Source of the DNA: RHKX01 sp963745755
Lineage (GTDB): Bacteria > Actinomycetota > Thermoleophilia > Solirubrobacterales > 70-9
DNA: 64,000 nucleotides
Reading direction: 5' to 3'
NCBI GenBank assembly: GCA_963745755.1
Contig: CAVUYP010000001.1
Coordinates: forward strand, 682,001 to 746,000
The position numbers and the translations under genes were made by a program. Under the pieces are notes generated by a model. It had not been told where the DNA came from. It made no database searches and saw nothing but the letters and a program-made list of their open reading frames with translations. Below are positions 42,835 to 52,094 of this stretch, piece by piece (the first letter of the stretch is position 1; every line of letters begins with the position of its first letter).

Positions 42835-43476
42835 TCATTCGGGCTCGGGCTCGGTCGCCTCGGCGGGCGGATCGAGCATCGACGGGTCGAAGTGCTCGCC
42901 ACTGCGCAGCGCCCGCAGCGCCGCCCGGCGCTGCTTGCGCTCGGTCCGGTCGAGGATCAGGATGCCGTCGAGATGATCGATCTCGTGCTGGAGGACGCGG
43001 GCCTCGAGCCCCGATGCCTCGAGCAGGATCGGCGAGCCGCCGAGGTCGACGGCGCTGACCCGAGCGTGAAGCGGCCGCTCGACGTCGACGACGACGCTCG
43101 CCAGGCTCAGGCAACCCTCCTCGGCCGTTACCAGCTCTCCCGAGGTCCACTCGATCTCGGGATTGACGATCGCCCGCGGCTCGACGTCGGGGCCGGACTG
43201 GAAGACGAGCAGCCGCCTCATCAGGCCGAGCTGGGTGGCGGCGAGGCCGATGCCGAGCGCCCCCTCCATCAGCGCGACCATCCGCTCGGCCTCGCGGGCG
43301 AGCCCGGGGCCGAAGTCGGTGACCGCCGAGGCCCTCGACTTGAGAACCGGATCGCCGAACTGGCGGACCTCGCCGAGCGCCACGCGGCGGCGCTCGAGGG
43401 TTTCCTCGTCGAGCTCCGGCGGGGCGCCCTCGTCGGCGGCGTCGAGCTCCGCCTCGTCTGTCTCCGTTTCGGCCAC
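42835..43476 (-). CDS. def: Peptide deformylase
   Basis: Removes the N-formyl group; 213 residues. All three motifs are intact: G-I-G-L-A-A-T-Q (G-x-G-x-A-A-x-Q), E-E-G-C-L-S with metal Cys, and Q-H-E-I-D-H-L-D-G. The N-terminus has an extra acidic stretch of about 30 residues and the C-terminus an acidic/proline tail, so it is longer than average. Between priA and fmt as in many bacteria. Confidence 0.94.
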   Translation of the reverse strand: MAETETDEAELDAADEGAPPELDEETLERRRVALGEVRQFGDPVLKSRASAVTDFGPGLAREAERMVALMEGALGIGLAATQLGLMRRLLVFQSGPDVEPRAIVNPEIEWTSGELVTAEEGCLSLASVVVDVERPLHARVSAVDLGGSPILLEASGLEARVLQHEIDHLDGILILDRTERKQRRAALRALRSGEHFDPSMLDPPAEATEPEPE

Positions 43477-43499
43477 GGCCCGATTCTAGGCGCCGACCG

Positions 43500-45716
43500 T
43501 CACTGGGGATCGACGTCGACCGCAAGCGTGATCCCGCGCAGGGCCGCCTCGACCTCGGGGCGGCCCAGCGCCTCGCGGGCCGCCGCGACGTCGCGCTCGG
43601 GTGCGGCGCTCTTGACCAGCAGCCGGCGACGGAAGCGGCCGCGGCGACGGAAGCGGGGCGCCGGGCCGAGCAGCTCGGCGTCGCCGCCGAGGGCCGGCCG
43701 CAGGGCCGCGGCGATCAGCTCGCCGGCGGACGCCAGCGCCGTCTCGTCGGGGCCGGTCAGCTCGACTGCGAGCAGCGACGAGAACGGCGGATAGCCGAAC
43801 TGGCGTCGCCGCTCGAGCTCGCCGGCGAGGAACCCGGCGGCATCGTGACCGGCGGCGGCGACGATCGGCGCGGCGTCCGGGGCGAGCGTCTGGACGAGCA
43901 CGCGGCCGCCGCGGTCGCCGCGGCCGCTGCGGCCGGCGAGTTGGGCGACGAGGGCGAACGTCCGCTCCTCGGCGCGGAAGTCCGGGTAGCGGAGCGTCGA
44001 GTCGGCGTCGATCAGGACGCTCAGGGCGACGTCGGGGAAGTCGTGGCCCTTGGCGACCATCTGGGTGCCGACGAGGACGCCCCCCTCGGCCCGCTCGAAC
44101 GCCGTCAGGACCCGGCCGTGGCCGCCGCGGGCGGCGACGGTGTCGGCATCCAGCCGGAAGACCGACGCCGGTGCGATCAGGTCGGCGACGAGCTGCTCGA
44201 TCCGCTCGGTGCCGGCGCCGTGACGGGCGATCGACACCGAGCCGCAGGCGGGGCAGGCCTTCGGGACCGGCTCGGTGTGCCCGCAGTGGTGACAGCCGAC
44301 GACCGACCGGCCGCGGTGCAGGACCAGCGACACGTCGCAGTGCGGGCAGCTGACCGCGGCGCCGCAGGAGCCGCAGCTGAGATGTGGCGAGAAGCCGCGG
44401 CGGTTGAGCATCACGATCGCCTTCGAGCCGGCCGCACCGTCGCTGCCGAGGGCCGCGAGGGCCTGGCGGGTGGCCGGATGGAGCGGCCCGGCGCTGCCCG
44501 GCACCGCGCGCATGTCGAGGATCTCGACCGGCGGCAGCGGCCGACCGTCGATCCGCTCCGGCAGCTCGAGCCGGTCGAGCTCGGCCCAGCTCTCCGGCCG
44601 TGGCGTGGCGCTGCCGGCCAGGAAGACGGCGCCGGCGTCGGCGGCGCGGTGACGGGCGACCGCCCGGGCGTCGTAGCGGGGATCGCCCTCCTGCTTGTAG
44701 GAGGAATCGTGCTCCTCGTCGACGACGATCAGGCCGAGGTCTGCGAGCGGGGCGAAGACGGCCGAGCGGGGACCGACGCAGACGCGGGCGACGCCGGACC
44801 GGAGCCGCCGCCACTCGTCGAAGCGCTCGCCCTCCGAGAGCCCCGAGTGGAGGACGGCGACGCGATCGCCGAGCCGGGCCGCGACCCGGCCGACCGTCTG
44901 CGGAGTCAGGCCGATCTCGGGGACGAGCAGGATCGCGCTGCGACCGCGCTCGAGCGCTGCCTCGATCGCCGCCAGGTAGACCTCGGTCTTGCCGGAGCCG
45001 GTGACGCCGTGGAGCAACCGCTCGCGGGGTCCCGATCCGTCGAGCGCGGCGGTCAGCTCGGCGGCGCAGGCGACCTGCTGCGGCGACAGCCGCGGCGCGT
45101 CGGCGACCGCGCCGACGGTCTCGATCCGCGGCGCCCGCCGGACCTCGCGGACGGGGCGCTCGATCAGGCCGCGCTCGGCGAGCCTGGCGAGGACGACCGA
45201 GTCGGCGCCGGTCAGCTCGCGGATCCGCGGGCCGGAGAGCTCGCCGGCCGAGCCGAGCAGGTCGAGGACGGCACGCTGCCTCGCGCCGAGCCGCGGCCCG
45301 GCCGCATCGGGCGCGATCGCGGCCCTGCCGGCGGCGGTGATCACCGCGCAGCGCGCGGTCAGCGGCCGCATCGGCTTCGGCTTGCGCCCGGTCCCGGACC
45401 CGGGCGGCAGCACCAGCGCCAGGCCGCGCGAGGGGGTCGAGCAGTAGCGCTCGGCGACCCAGAGCCCGAGCCGGACGAGCTCCGGGGTCGCACCCGCTTC
45501 GATCGCCTCGAGCGGCTCGGCGAGGCGCTCCGGGGGCAGGTCGCTCTCGGCGGCGACGGCGACGACGACGCCGAGCATCCGCCGGCCCCCGAACGGGATC
45601 ATCAGCAGCGAGCCGACACCGACGCCGGCGGCGATCATCGGCGCCGGCAACCGGTAGTCGAAGGGCCCCCGCAGGGCCCTCGTCGTCGTCATCGGCTCGA
45701 CCTTGGCGATATCCAT
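43500..45716 (-). CDS. priA: Primosomal helicase PriA
   Basis: Restarts replication at forks; 738 residues. N-terminal DNA-binding domain (A-L-R-G-P-F-D-Y-R-L-P), Walker A G-V-T-G-S-G-K-T-E-V-Y-L, motif II D-E-E-H-D-S-S-Y-K-Q, and a cluster of C-x-x-C pairs (C-G-S-C-G, C-P-H-C, C-H-H-C, C-P-A-C-G) for zinc. Actinobacterial PriA proteins often lose helicase residues. Here motifs I and II are intact, so activity is expected. Confidence 0.94.
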   Translation of the reverse strand: MDIAKVEPMTTTRALRGPFDYRLPAPMIAAGVGVGSLLMIPFGGRRMLGVVVAVAAESDLPPERLAEPLEAIEAGATPELVRLGLWVAERYCSTPSRGLALVLPPGSGTGRKPKPMRPLTARCAVITAAGRAAIAPDAAGPRLGARQRAVLDLLGSAGELSGPRIRELTGADSVVLARLAERGLIERPVREVRRAPRIETVGAVADAPRLSPQQVACAAELTAALDGSGPRERLLHGVTGSGKTEVYLAAIEAALERGRSAILLVPEIGLTPQTVGRVAARLGDRVAVLHSGLSEGERFDEWRRLRSGVARVCVGPRSAVFAPLADLGLIVVDEEHDSSYKQEGDPRYDARAVARHRAADAGAVFLAGSATPRPESWAELDRLELPERIDGRPLPPVEILDMRAVPGSAGPLHPATRQALAALGSDGAAGSKAIVMLNRRGFSPHLSCGSCGAAVSCPHCDVSLVLHRGRSVVGCHHCGHTEPVPKACPACGSVSIARHGAGTERIEQLVADLIAPASVFRLDADTVAARGGHGRVLTAFERAEGGVLVGTQMVAKGHDFPDVALSVLIDADSTLRYPDFRAEERTFALVAQLAGRSGRGDRGGRVLVQTLAPDAAPIVAAAGHDAAGFLAGELERRRQFGYPPFSSLLAVELTGPDETALASAGELIAAALRPALGGDAELLGPAPRFRRRGRFRRRLLVKSAAPERDVAAAREALGRPEVEAALRGITLAVDVDPQ

Positions 45717-45775
45717 CGGCGGCTCTGAAGCTACGTCCTTTCACGGACGTTGGGCTCGCGGTATATGTTGCTCGC
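45717..45775. other. Divergent intergenic region priA / bPH2 gene
   Basis: 59 bases between two divergent starts. It contains an inverted-repeat-like T-C-C-T-T-T-C-A-C-G-G-A around the centre and an A/T-richer patch (G-T-A-T-A-T-G-T-T) before the bPH2 start that could be a -10 box. Confidence 0.3.
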
Positions 45776-46300
45776 GTGGCTCTGAACCTGGGACCAGGCG
45801 AGCAGGTCGTATTCGAGGGGCACCCGTCCTGGCGGGCGATCCTCGGCTTCTACATCAAGGGCATCCTGATCGTCGCCGTGATCGCGGCCCTCGTCGCCCT
45901 GCTCGGCGGCGGCTCCGACGCGGTCCTGATCACCCTGATCGTCATCGTCGGCGCCTCGATCGTCGTTCTCGTCGGGTTCCTGCGCCGCGTCTCGACCCGG
46001 TACACGATCACGACGCGGCGGCTCAACATCAAGCACGGGATCATCTCCCGTGACGTCCAGGAGACGAAGATCGAGCGCGTTCAGGACGTCAACTACCGGC
46101 AGTCGCTCTATCAGCGGATCATGCAGATCGGCGACGTCGACTTCGACACCGCTGCGCAGAACTCAGAATCCGACTTCATCTTCGCCGGGGTGGCGAACCC
46201 CGAGCAGGTCATCGACCGCGTCCACCACGCAACCGAGGTCGCCGGCCCGCCGCCGGCCACCCGGGCCGAGGCCGAGGCCCGCTACGACTCCGGCCTCTAG
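45776..46300 (+). CDS. Bacterial PH (bPH2/YdbT-like) membrane protein
   Basis: 174 residues from a GTG. Short N-terminal part, two hydrophobic segments (about 25-42 and 49-67), then the bPH2 domain: S-T-R-Y-T-I-T-T-R-R-L-N-I-K-H-G and Q-D-V-N-Y-R-Q-S-L-Y-Q-R, with G-D-V-D-F-D-T-A. The family role is not settled. It lies convergent with metK, between metK and priA, which are usually adjacent. Confidence 0.85.
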   Translation: MALNLGPGEQVVFEGHPSWRAILGFYIKGILIVAVIAALVALLGGGSDAVLITLIVIVGASIVVLVGFLRRVSTRYTITTRRLNIKHGIISRDVQETKIERVQDVNYRQSLYQRIMQIGDVDFDTAAQNSESDFIFAGVANPEQVIDRVHHATEVAGPPPATRAEAEARYDSGL

Positions 46301-47585
46301 GCTGGCCCGGCCTAGGCCGACGCGCCCGACCTGCTCGCCGAGCCCGGCGGCGGCGCGGAGATCGTCGACCCGGTCGGTCCGCTCCCAGGTGAAGTCGTCG
46401 CCGTCGCGCCCGAAATGGCCGTAGGCCGCGGTCGCCTGGTAGATCGGCCGGTGCAGATCGAGGTAGCGCCGGAACGCGCCCGGCCGCAGGTCGAAGACCT
46501 GCTCGACGGCCTCGGTGAGCTTCGCGTCGTCGACCTTGCCGGTGCCGAACGTCTGCGACCATCAGCGAGATCGGATGGGCGACGCCGATCGCGTAGGCGA
46601 GCTGGACCTCGCAGCGATCAGCGAGACCGGCGGCGACCACGTTCTTGGCCACGTAGCGGGCGGCGTAGGCCGCCGAGCGGTCGACCTTGGATGGATCCTT
46701 GCCGCTGAAGGCGCCGCCGCCGTGGCGGGCGGCGCCCCCGTAGGTGTCGACGATGATCTTGCGGCCGGTCAGCCCGGCGTCGCCGACGGGGCCGCCGATC
46801 ACGAACTTGCCGGTCGGGTTGACGAGCAGCGTCCGCCGCAGCGCATCGGCGTCGTAGAGGTCGCCGTACTCCTCGTCGAGGACGGGGACGATGACGTGCT
46901 CCCAGAGGTCGGGCTTGATCGTCTCCTCGCAGTCGACGCCCTCGGCATGCTGGGTCGAGATCAGGATCCGCTCGACCGCGATCGGCTCGCTGCCCCGGTA
47001 GCGGACCGTCACCTGGGTCTTGCCGTCGGGGCGCAGGTAGCCGAGCGTCCCGTCCTTGCGCACCTCGGCGAGCCGTCGCGCCAGCGTGTGGGCGATCTGG
47101 ACCGGCATCGGCATCAGCGCCCGGGTCTCGTTGGTCGCGTAGCCGAACATCATTCCCTGGTCGCCGGCGCCGTCGCGGTCGAACTCGTCGTCGTCGTCGG
47201 CGTCGGTGCGCACCTCGTAGGCCTCATCGACCCCCTGGGCGATGTCCGCCGACTGCTCGTCGATCGCGGTCATCACCGCGCAGCTCTCGCCGTCGAAGCC
47301 GAGCGCGCCGCTGTCGTAGCCGATCTCGGTGATCGTCCGGCGGACGATCTTCGGGACGTCGACGAAGGTCGAGGTCGAGATCTCCCCGGAGACGACGACC
47401 AGGCCGGTGTTGACGAGGGTCTCGCAGGCGACGCGCCCCTGCGGGTCCTCGGCGAGGACCGCGTCGAGGATGCCGTCGGAGATCTGGTCGCAGATCTTGT
47501 CGGGATGTCCCTCGGTGACCGACTCGGACGTGAACAGGTGCTCGCCCTCGCCGACCTCGATGTGCTCGGTGATCTCGCTACTCAT
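46163..47585 (-). CDS. metK: S-adenosylmethionine synthase, apparent frameshift near the C-terminus
   Basis: Makes SAM from Met and ATP. The N-terminal and central domains are normal: E-G-H-P-D-K-I-C-D-Q-I-S-D, G-A-G-D-Q-G-M-M-F-G-Y-A and G-G-G-A-F-S-G-K-D-P-S-K-V-D-R-S. After P-I-S-L-M-V the frame is lost near 46,556. Removing one base (G-T-C-G-C-A-G) restores Q-T-F-G-T-G-K and the expected end through H-F-G-R-D-G-D-D-F-T-W-E. In the corrected frame recognisable homology ends near 46,330 but the frame stays open to a TGA at 46163-46165, inside the convergent bPH2 gene. The true 3' end is therefore uncertain. Confidence 0.8.
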
Positions 47586-47660
47586 CTGACTTGCTGGCCT
47601 TTCTTCGCTGGTTTGCAGCCGGCTTTCCTCGGCGCCCGTACCGGACCCCGTCCGCGAATG

Positions 47661-49544
47661 CTATTCCCCGCCGAGCGGCGGGGCGTCGATCTGCGGGACT
47701 TGGCGCGGTCCGACCGCGATCCGCAGGTCGGTGGCGATCCGCTCGTCGCCGGCGGCGACGGTCAGCGCCGCCGCCGTCAGCGAGCGCAGGTCGGGGGCAT
47801 AGGTCGTGTAGGTCGGGTCGACGGCGAGGCCGGCCTGCTCGCCGAGATCGAGCAGCCCGGCGAGATCGAGGTAGGCGATCAGCGAGACCGACTCCGGCAT
47901 CCCCTCGGTGACGTCCCGGAACCGCTGCGACTCGTCGAGGCCGCCGTCGATCGAGCGGGCCTGCTCGATTCCGAGCGAGTCGGTGGCGATCACGAGCAGA
48001 TCGTCCCAGGCGGCATAGGTCAGGTCGACGGCGGGGCTGACCGCCAGCGACTCGGCCTGCAGGCCGGCGATCTGGATCGTCTCCCAGGTCGCCGGCTTCC
48101 CCTTCTCGCTCGCTGCCAGCGCCCTCGCGACCGAACCCTGCAGCCGCGCCAACGACCGCCGGGCGGCGGCCGGATCGACGCCCTCGGCGATCAGGCTGAC
48201 GTAGGGCGTCGCGATGTCGGGGGCGACGCCGGGGACCGTCGAGTCGGCCGTCGCCGCAACCGGCTGCAGCGACAGCGCCGCCTCCGAGCCGAGCAACGGC
48301 AGCAGGTCGGCGCCGATGTCGATCCCGGCCCGCCGGCCGAGCCGGCCCGACTCCCGCCGGAAGGCGGCGACGAGACCGGGCGAGCTGGTCCGCGCCTGGT
48401 CGAGCAGGCCGCCGACCCCGGCGGCGGGATCGCCGAGCCCCAGATAGGCGAGCGACGCCGGTCCGACGTCGGCGGTCAGGCTCGGCTTGAACGAGGGCAG
48501 CGCCGCGAAGAATCCCGGTGCGTCCTCGGCCCGGGCGGAATCGAGGTCGCTGCGGATCGCCAGGTGCAGGCCGGAGCCGTCGGCGCTGAGCGAGGCGGCG
48601 GCGCCCTCGGTCGCGGCGGCGTTGACGAAGGTGTCGGCCGGCGTGAAGCCGCCCGGGCCGAACAGCGTCCGGGCGCCGGCGGCGGAGACGTAGGCGTAGG
48701 CGACGCGGTCGTCGGGGAGCTCGTCGATCACCGCCGTGCCGTCGGCGCCGTCGAGCGATGAGCCGTCGGCGTCGAGCATCGCCGTCAGCCCGGTCCGCGA
48801 GCCGATCAGCAGAAAGCCGTTCTCGATCGCCCAGCCGGCGCCGCGCCGGCCGATCGAGATTTCGGTGCCGCCGGCCGAGGCGGTCGACTGCTTCGGCCCG
48901 AGCAGCCGCGCCGCGAACTCGTCGGCGGCGTCGCTGTCGTCGGCCTCGATCATCAGCACCCGCTCGCCGGCGACGCCGGCCGGCAGCGCCGCCAGCGCCA
49001 CCTCGCCGCCGGACCACGGCTCGACCTGCTTGGCGTAGTCGACCTCGACGCCGGCGATCCGGCTGAGGCCGCCGATCGCGAGCCGGGCCAGCAGCGGCAC
49101 GCGGCCGCCGATGTCGCTCGCGGCGGCGAACTGCTCGGACTCGGGGTCGACGTCGAGGTGGACGTAGGCGAGGGCGTCGGCGGGCACCAGGGCGATCGCG
49201 TCGTCGCCGGGGGCGCAGTCGTCGCCGCCGGGCAGGGCACAGGGCGCCACCGGGATCAGCACCAGCCAGACCAGCGCCGCGACCGCGGCGAGGATGGCGC
49301 CGGCGAGGAGCCGGTGCCGGGCGGTCTCCGGGAGCTTGCGCCAGCGCGCCGATCCGCGCCGTTGCAGCGCCCGCAGCCAGGCGCCCCACGTGCCGCTGCC
49401 GGGCCCCGAGTCGCGGAGCGCCTGCAGGCGCCGGGCGAGGCCGGAGCGGCCCTTGCCGGGACCGCCCAGCGGCGACTTCGGGGCGACCGGCGAGGACGGC
49501 TTCTCGCCGTCCTCCTGCTCGTCCTTGGGGGGCTCCTTCGGCAC
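47661..49544 (-). CDS. DUF3352 family membrane protein
   Basis: 627 residues. About 75 basic/proline-rich cytoplasmic residues precede a single transmembrane helix (A-I-L-A-A-V-A-A-L-V-W-L-V-L-I-P). The rest is an extracytoplasmic domain with two related halves (A-L-V-P-A-D-A-L-A-Y-V-H-L-D-V-D and later A-Y-L-D-L-A-G-L-L-D-L). This matches the DUF3352 family, whose role is unknown. It lies between der and metK on the same strand, 13 bases after der. Confidence 0.75.
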   Translation of the reverse strand: MPKEPPKDEQEDGEKPSSPVAPKSPLGGPGKGRSGLARRLQALRDSGPGSGTWGAWLRALQRRGSARWRKLPETARHRLLAGAILAAVAALVWLVLIPVAPCALPGGDDCAPGDDAIALVPADALAYVHLDVDPESEQFAAASDIGGRVPLLARLAIGGLSRIAGVEVDYAKQVEPWSGGEVALAALPAGVAGERVLMIEADDSDAADEFAARLLGPKQSTASAGGTEISIGRRGAGWAIENGFLLIGSRTGLTAMLDADGSSLDGADGTAVIDELPDDRVAYAYVSAAGARTLFGPGGFTPADTFVNAAATEGAAASLSADGSGLHLAIRSDLDSARAEDAPGFFAALPSFKPSLTADVGPASLAYLGLGDPAAGVGGLLDQARTSSPGLVAAFRRESGRLGRRAGIDIGADLLPLLGSEAALSLQPVAATADSTVPGVAPDIATPYVSLIAEGVDPAAARRSLARLQGSVARALAASEKGKPATWETIQIAGLQAESLAVSPAVDLTYAAWDDLLVIATDSLGIEQARSIDGGLDESQRFRDVTEGMPESVSLIAYLDLAGLLDLGEQAGLAVDPTYTTYAPDLRSLTAAALTVAAGDERIATDLRIAVGPRQVPQIDAPPLGGE

Positions 49545-49557
49545 CGCGGGTCCCTGC

Positions 49558-50865
49558 CTAGCCGGAGTCGCGGTCCCGCCGGCGCGGGACGAAATCGATG
49601 ATCAGCGGGATCCCGTCGAGTCCGAGCGCGGTCCGCAGCCGGTTTTCGAGGTAGTAGGACCAGTCCCGGTTGATCAACATCCGGTCGTTGACCTGGATCG
49701 CGATCCGCGGCGGCGCGTCGCCGACCTGAGCGGCGTAGTAGAGACGCAGCCGCTTGCCGCGCTTCGAGGGCGGCGGATTGCGTTCGACGGCCTCGGCGAG
49801 GATCCGGTTCAGCACCGGCGTCCGGGCCCGGGCCGCGCGGCGATCGGCCAGCTCGAGCGCCTTCGGCAGCACCTTCTGGAGGTTGCGGCCACGCAGCGCC
49901 GAGATCGTGATCACCGGCGGCCGCAGTCGCAGCCGCTGCTCGATCCGCGCCTTCGCGTCGTCGAGGTCGACCTCGACGATGTCCCACTTGTTGAGGACGA
50001 CGAGGGTCGCGCAGCCCGCCTTCATCGCCAGCTCGCCGATCCGCAGGTCCTCGGAGGTGACCCCCTCGGAGGCGTCGCAGACGAGGATCGCCACGTCGGC
50101 GCGGTCGGCGGCCCGCTCGGCCCGCAGCTGCGCGTAGTAGTCGATCGTGCCGGCGACCTTGGTACGGCGGCGGATCCCGGCGGTGTCGACGAGCAGCGCC
50201 TCACGGCCGCCGATCTCGACCCTGGTGTCGATCGAGTCGCGGGTCGTGCCGGCGATCTCGCTGACGATCGTCCGCTCGGTCCCGAGCAGCGCGTTGAGCA
50301 GCGACGACTTGCCGACGTTGGGGCGACCGAGGATCGCGATCCGGGGCAGCTCGTCGGTCGCGGCACCCTCGCGGTCCTCGCCGGCGAGGGCGGTGACCCG
50401 GTCGAGCAGATCGCCGGTGCCGAGGCCGTGGCTGGCCGAGACGGTGACCGGCTCGCCGAGGCCGAGGCCGTTGAGCTCGGCGGCGAGGTGGACGTCGGCG
50501 GGATTGTCGACCTTGTTGGCGACGACGATCACCGGCTGCGCGGCCGCCCGCAGCAGCGCCGCCACCTCGGCGTCGCCCGGTCCGAGGCCGGCCTTGGCGT
50601 CGACGACGTGGAGGATCACGTCGGCGTCGGCGATCGCCTCGCGGGCCTGGTGCTGGACCGATCGCGACAGCGAGTCCTCGGCCGCGAGGTCGACGCCGCC
50701 GGTGTCGATCAGCGTCAGCTCGACGCCGTTCCACTCGGTTTCGATCTCCTTGCGGTCCCTGGTCACCCCCGCCTCGGCGTGGGTGACCGCCTCGCGGCCG
50801 CCGGCGAGGCGGTTGATCAGGGTGCTCTTGCCGGCGTTCGGATAGCCGACGACGGCGACCTTCAT
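49558..50865 (-). CDS. der: Ribosome biogenesis GTPase Der (EngA)
   Basis: 435 residues with two tandem GTPase domains: G1 boxes G-Y-P-N-A-G-K-S-T and G-R-P-N-V-G-K-S-S, both with D-T-G-G / D-T-A-G and N-K-V-D / N-K-W-D. A KH-like C-terminal domain follows. Essential for 50S assembly. The start M-K-V-A-V-V-G is fixed by homology; longer open frame upstream is the shadow of cmk. It follows cmk by 13 bases, a common pair. Confidence 0.95.
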   Translation of the reverse strand: MKVAVVGYPNAGKSTLINRLAGGREAVTHAEAGVTRDRKEIETEWNGVELTLIDTGGVDLAAEDSLSRSVQHQAREAIADADVILHVVDAKAGLGPGDAEVAALLRAAAQPVIVVANKVDNPADVHLAAELNGLGLGEPVTVSASHGLGTGDLLDRVTALAGEDREGAATDELPRIAILGRPNVGKSSLLNALLGTERTIVSEIAGTTRDSIDTRVEIGGREALLVDTAGIRRRTKVAGTIDYYAQLRAERAADRADVAILVCDASEGVTSEDLRIGELAMKAGCATLVVLNKWDIVEVDLDDAKARIEQRLRLRPPVITISALRGRNLQKVLPKALELADRRAARARTPVLNRILAEAVERNPPPSKRGKRLRLYYAAQVGDAPPRIAIQVNDRMLINRDWSYYLENRLRTALGLDGIPLIIDFVPRRRDRDSG

Positions 50866-50878
50866 CGGACCGGCCGGC

Positions 50879-51517
50879 TCACGCCAGGCCCCGTTCGTGG
50901 GCGAGGGCGGCGATCCGCTCGACGACCCGGTCGGCGTCGAGGCCGGTCGTGTCGAGCTCGACGGCGCCGTCGGCGAGCTCGAGCGCCCCGTGCTCGCGGT
51001 CGCGGTCGCGGCCGTCGCGGTCACGCTGCGCGGCGAGGACCGCTTCGGCCTCCTCGCCGGTCTCGGCGGCTCGGCGGCGAGCCCGCTCCTGCTCGGACGC
51101 GGTGAGATGCACCTTGAGCGGCGAGTCGGGACAGACGACCGTGCCGATGTCGCGTCCCTCCGCCACCCATGCCCCGTCGGCGACCAGCCGCCGCTGCCTG
51201 GCGACCATCGCCTCGCGAACGCCGGGGTGGACGGAGACCCGCGAGGCCGCGGCGGAGACCGCGGCGGTCCGGATCGCCGCCGAGACGTCCTCCTCGCCGA
51301 TCGCGATCCGGCCCGGGGCGATGCGAAGGTCGAGGCCGGCGGCGATGGCCGTGACGGCGCCGGCATCGTCGGGATCGGCGCCGGCGCGAATCGTCGCCAG
51401 GGCGACGCTGCGGTACATCGCCCCGGAATCGAGGTAGGTGAAGCCGAGGCGCTCGGCGAGCGCCCGGGCCACGGTCGATTTTCCGGCCCCGGCGGGTCCG
51501 TCGATGGCGATCACCAT
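50879..51517 (-). CDS. cmk: Cytidylate kinase
   Basis: Phosphorylates CMP/dCMP; about 212 residues. P-loop I-D-G-P-A-G-A-G-K-S-T-V-A, then Y-L-D-S-G-A-M-Y-R-S, a V-A-E-G-R-D-I-G-T-V-V motif and A-R-R-R-A-A-E lid. Start M-V-I-A-I-D fits the family. A plus-strand membrane-protein gene separates it from aroA, which is adjacent in many genomes. Confidence 0.94.
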   Translation of the reverse strand: MVIAIDGPAGAGKSTVARALAERLGFTYLDSGAMYRSVALATIRAGADPDDAGAVTAIAAGLDLRIAPGRIAIGEEDVSAAIRTAAVSAAASRVSVHPGVREAMVARQRRLVADGAWVAEGRDIGTVVCPDSPLKVHLTASEQERARRRAAETGEEAEAVLAAQRDRDGRDRDREHGALELADGAVELDTTGLDADRVVERIAALAHERGLA

Positions 51518-51614
51518 GAGCGTCGAGCAGAGTAGCCGGGTCCGGGCGGCCGCCTCCTCCGGCCGCCCGCGGCGCCGGCCTTTGCGTCCGGGCACGCAGT
51601 CAGGCTGCCCGCCC

Positions 51615-52088
51615 ATGCTGAATCTCGGCCGCTACGCCGACCGGGCTATCTACGTCCTGATCGCGGTGATGGCGATCAGCGTCGCACTCGAGGGAGTCGA
51701 GTCGCGCCCGGGAAGGGTCCTCGCCGCGCTGATCGGGACCGCGATCGCCCTGACCCTGGCGGAGATGTTCGCCGACCGGGTCGGCATCTCGATCCGCAAG
51801 CAGCGCCCGGCGAGCGAGGAGGAGCGCCACGATGAGGTCCGCGAGGCCGTCACCGGGCTCGTCGTCGCCGCGGTGCCGATCTCCTTCTTCCTGTTCGCGG
51901 TCGTCGGCGTCCTCGGACTGCAGCGGGCGTTCAACCTCTCCCAGCTCGCCGGCTTCGGCGTGCTCGCGCTCTACAGCTACGTCGCCTCGCGGGCGAGCGG
52001 CAGCACCCGGCTGCGGGCGGTGATCGGCGCGGTCGGACTGACCGTGGTCGGCATCCTGCTGATCCTGTTGATGTCGGCGACGAAGTGA
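51615..52088 (+). CDS. Multi-pass membrane protein of unknown function
   Basis: 157 residues; not recognised. Four hydrophobic segments at about 11-25, 34-48, 88-106 and 131-153, with a basic/acidic loop (R-K-Q-R-P-A-S-E-E-E-R) between the second and third. The C-terminus is A-T-K. It lies on the plus strand between aroA and cmk, interrupting what is usually a continuous unit. It ends six bases before the aroA stop. Confidence 0.72.
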   Translation: MLNLGRYADRAIYVLIAVMAISVALEGVESRPGRVLAALIGTAIALTLAEMFADRVGISIRKQRPASEEERHDEVREAVTGLVVAAVPISFFLFAVVGVLGLQRAFNLSQLAGFGVLALYSYVASRASGSTRLRAVIGAVGLTVVGILLILLMSATK

Positions 52089-52094
52089 GGCCGC

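Noticed and set aside
47586..47660. SAM riboswitch before metK
   Set aside because: The 75-base gap is too short and has no matching stems.
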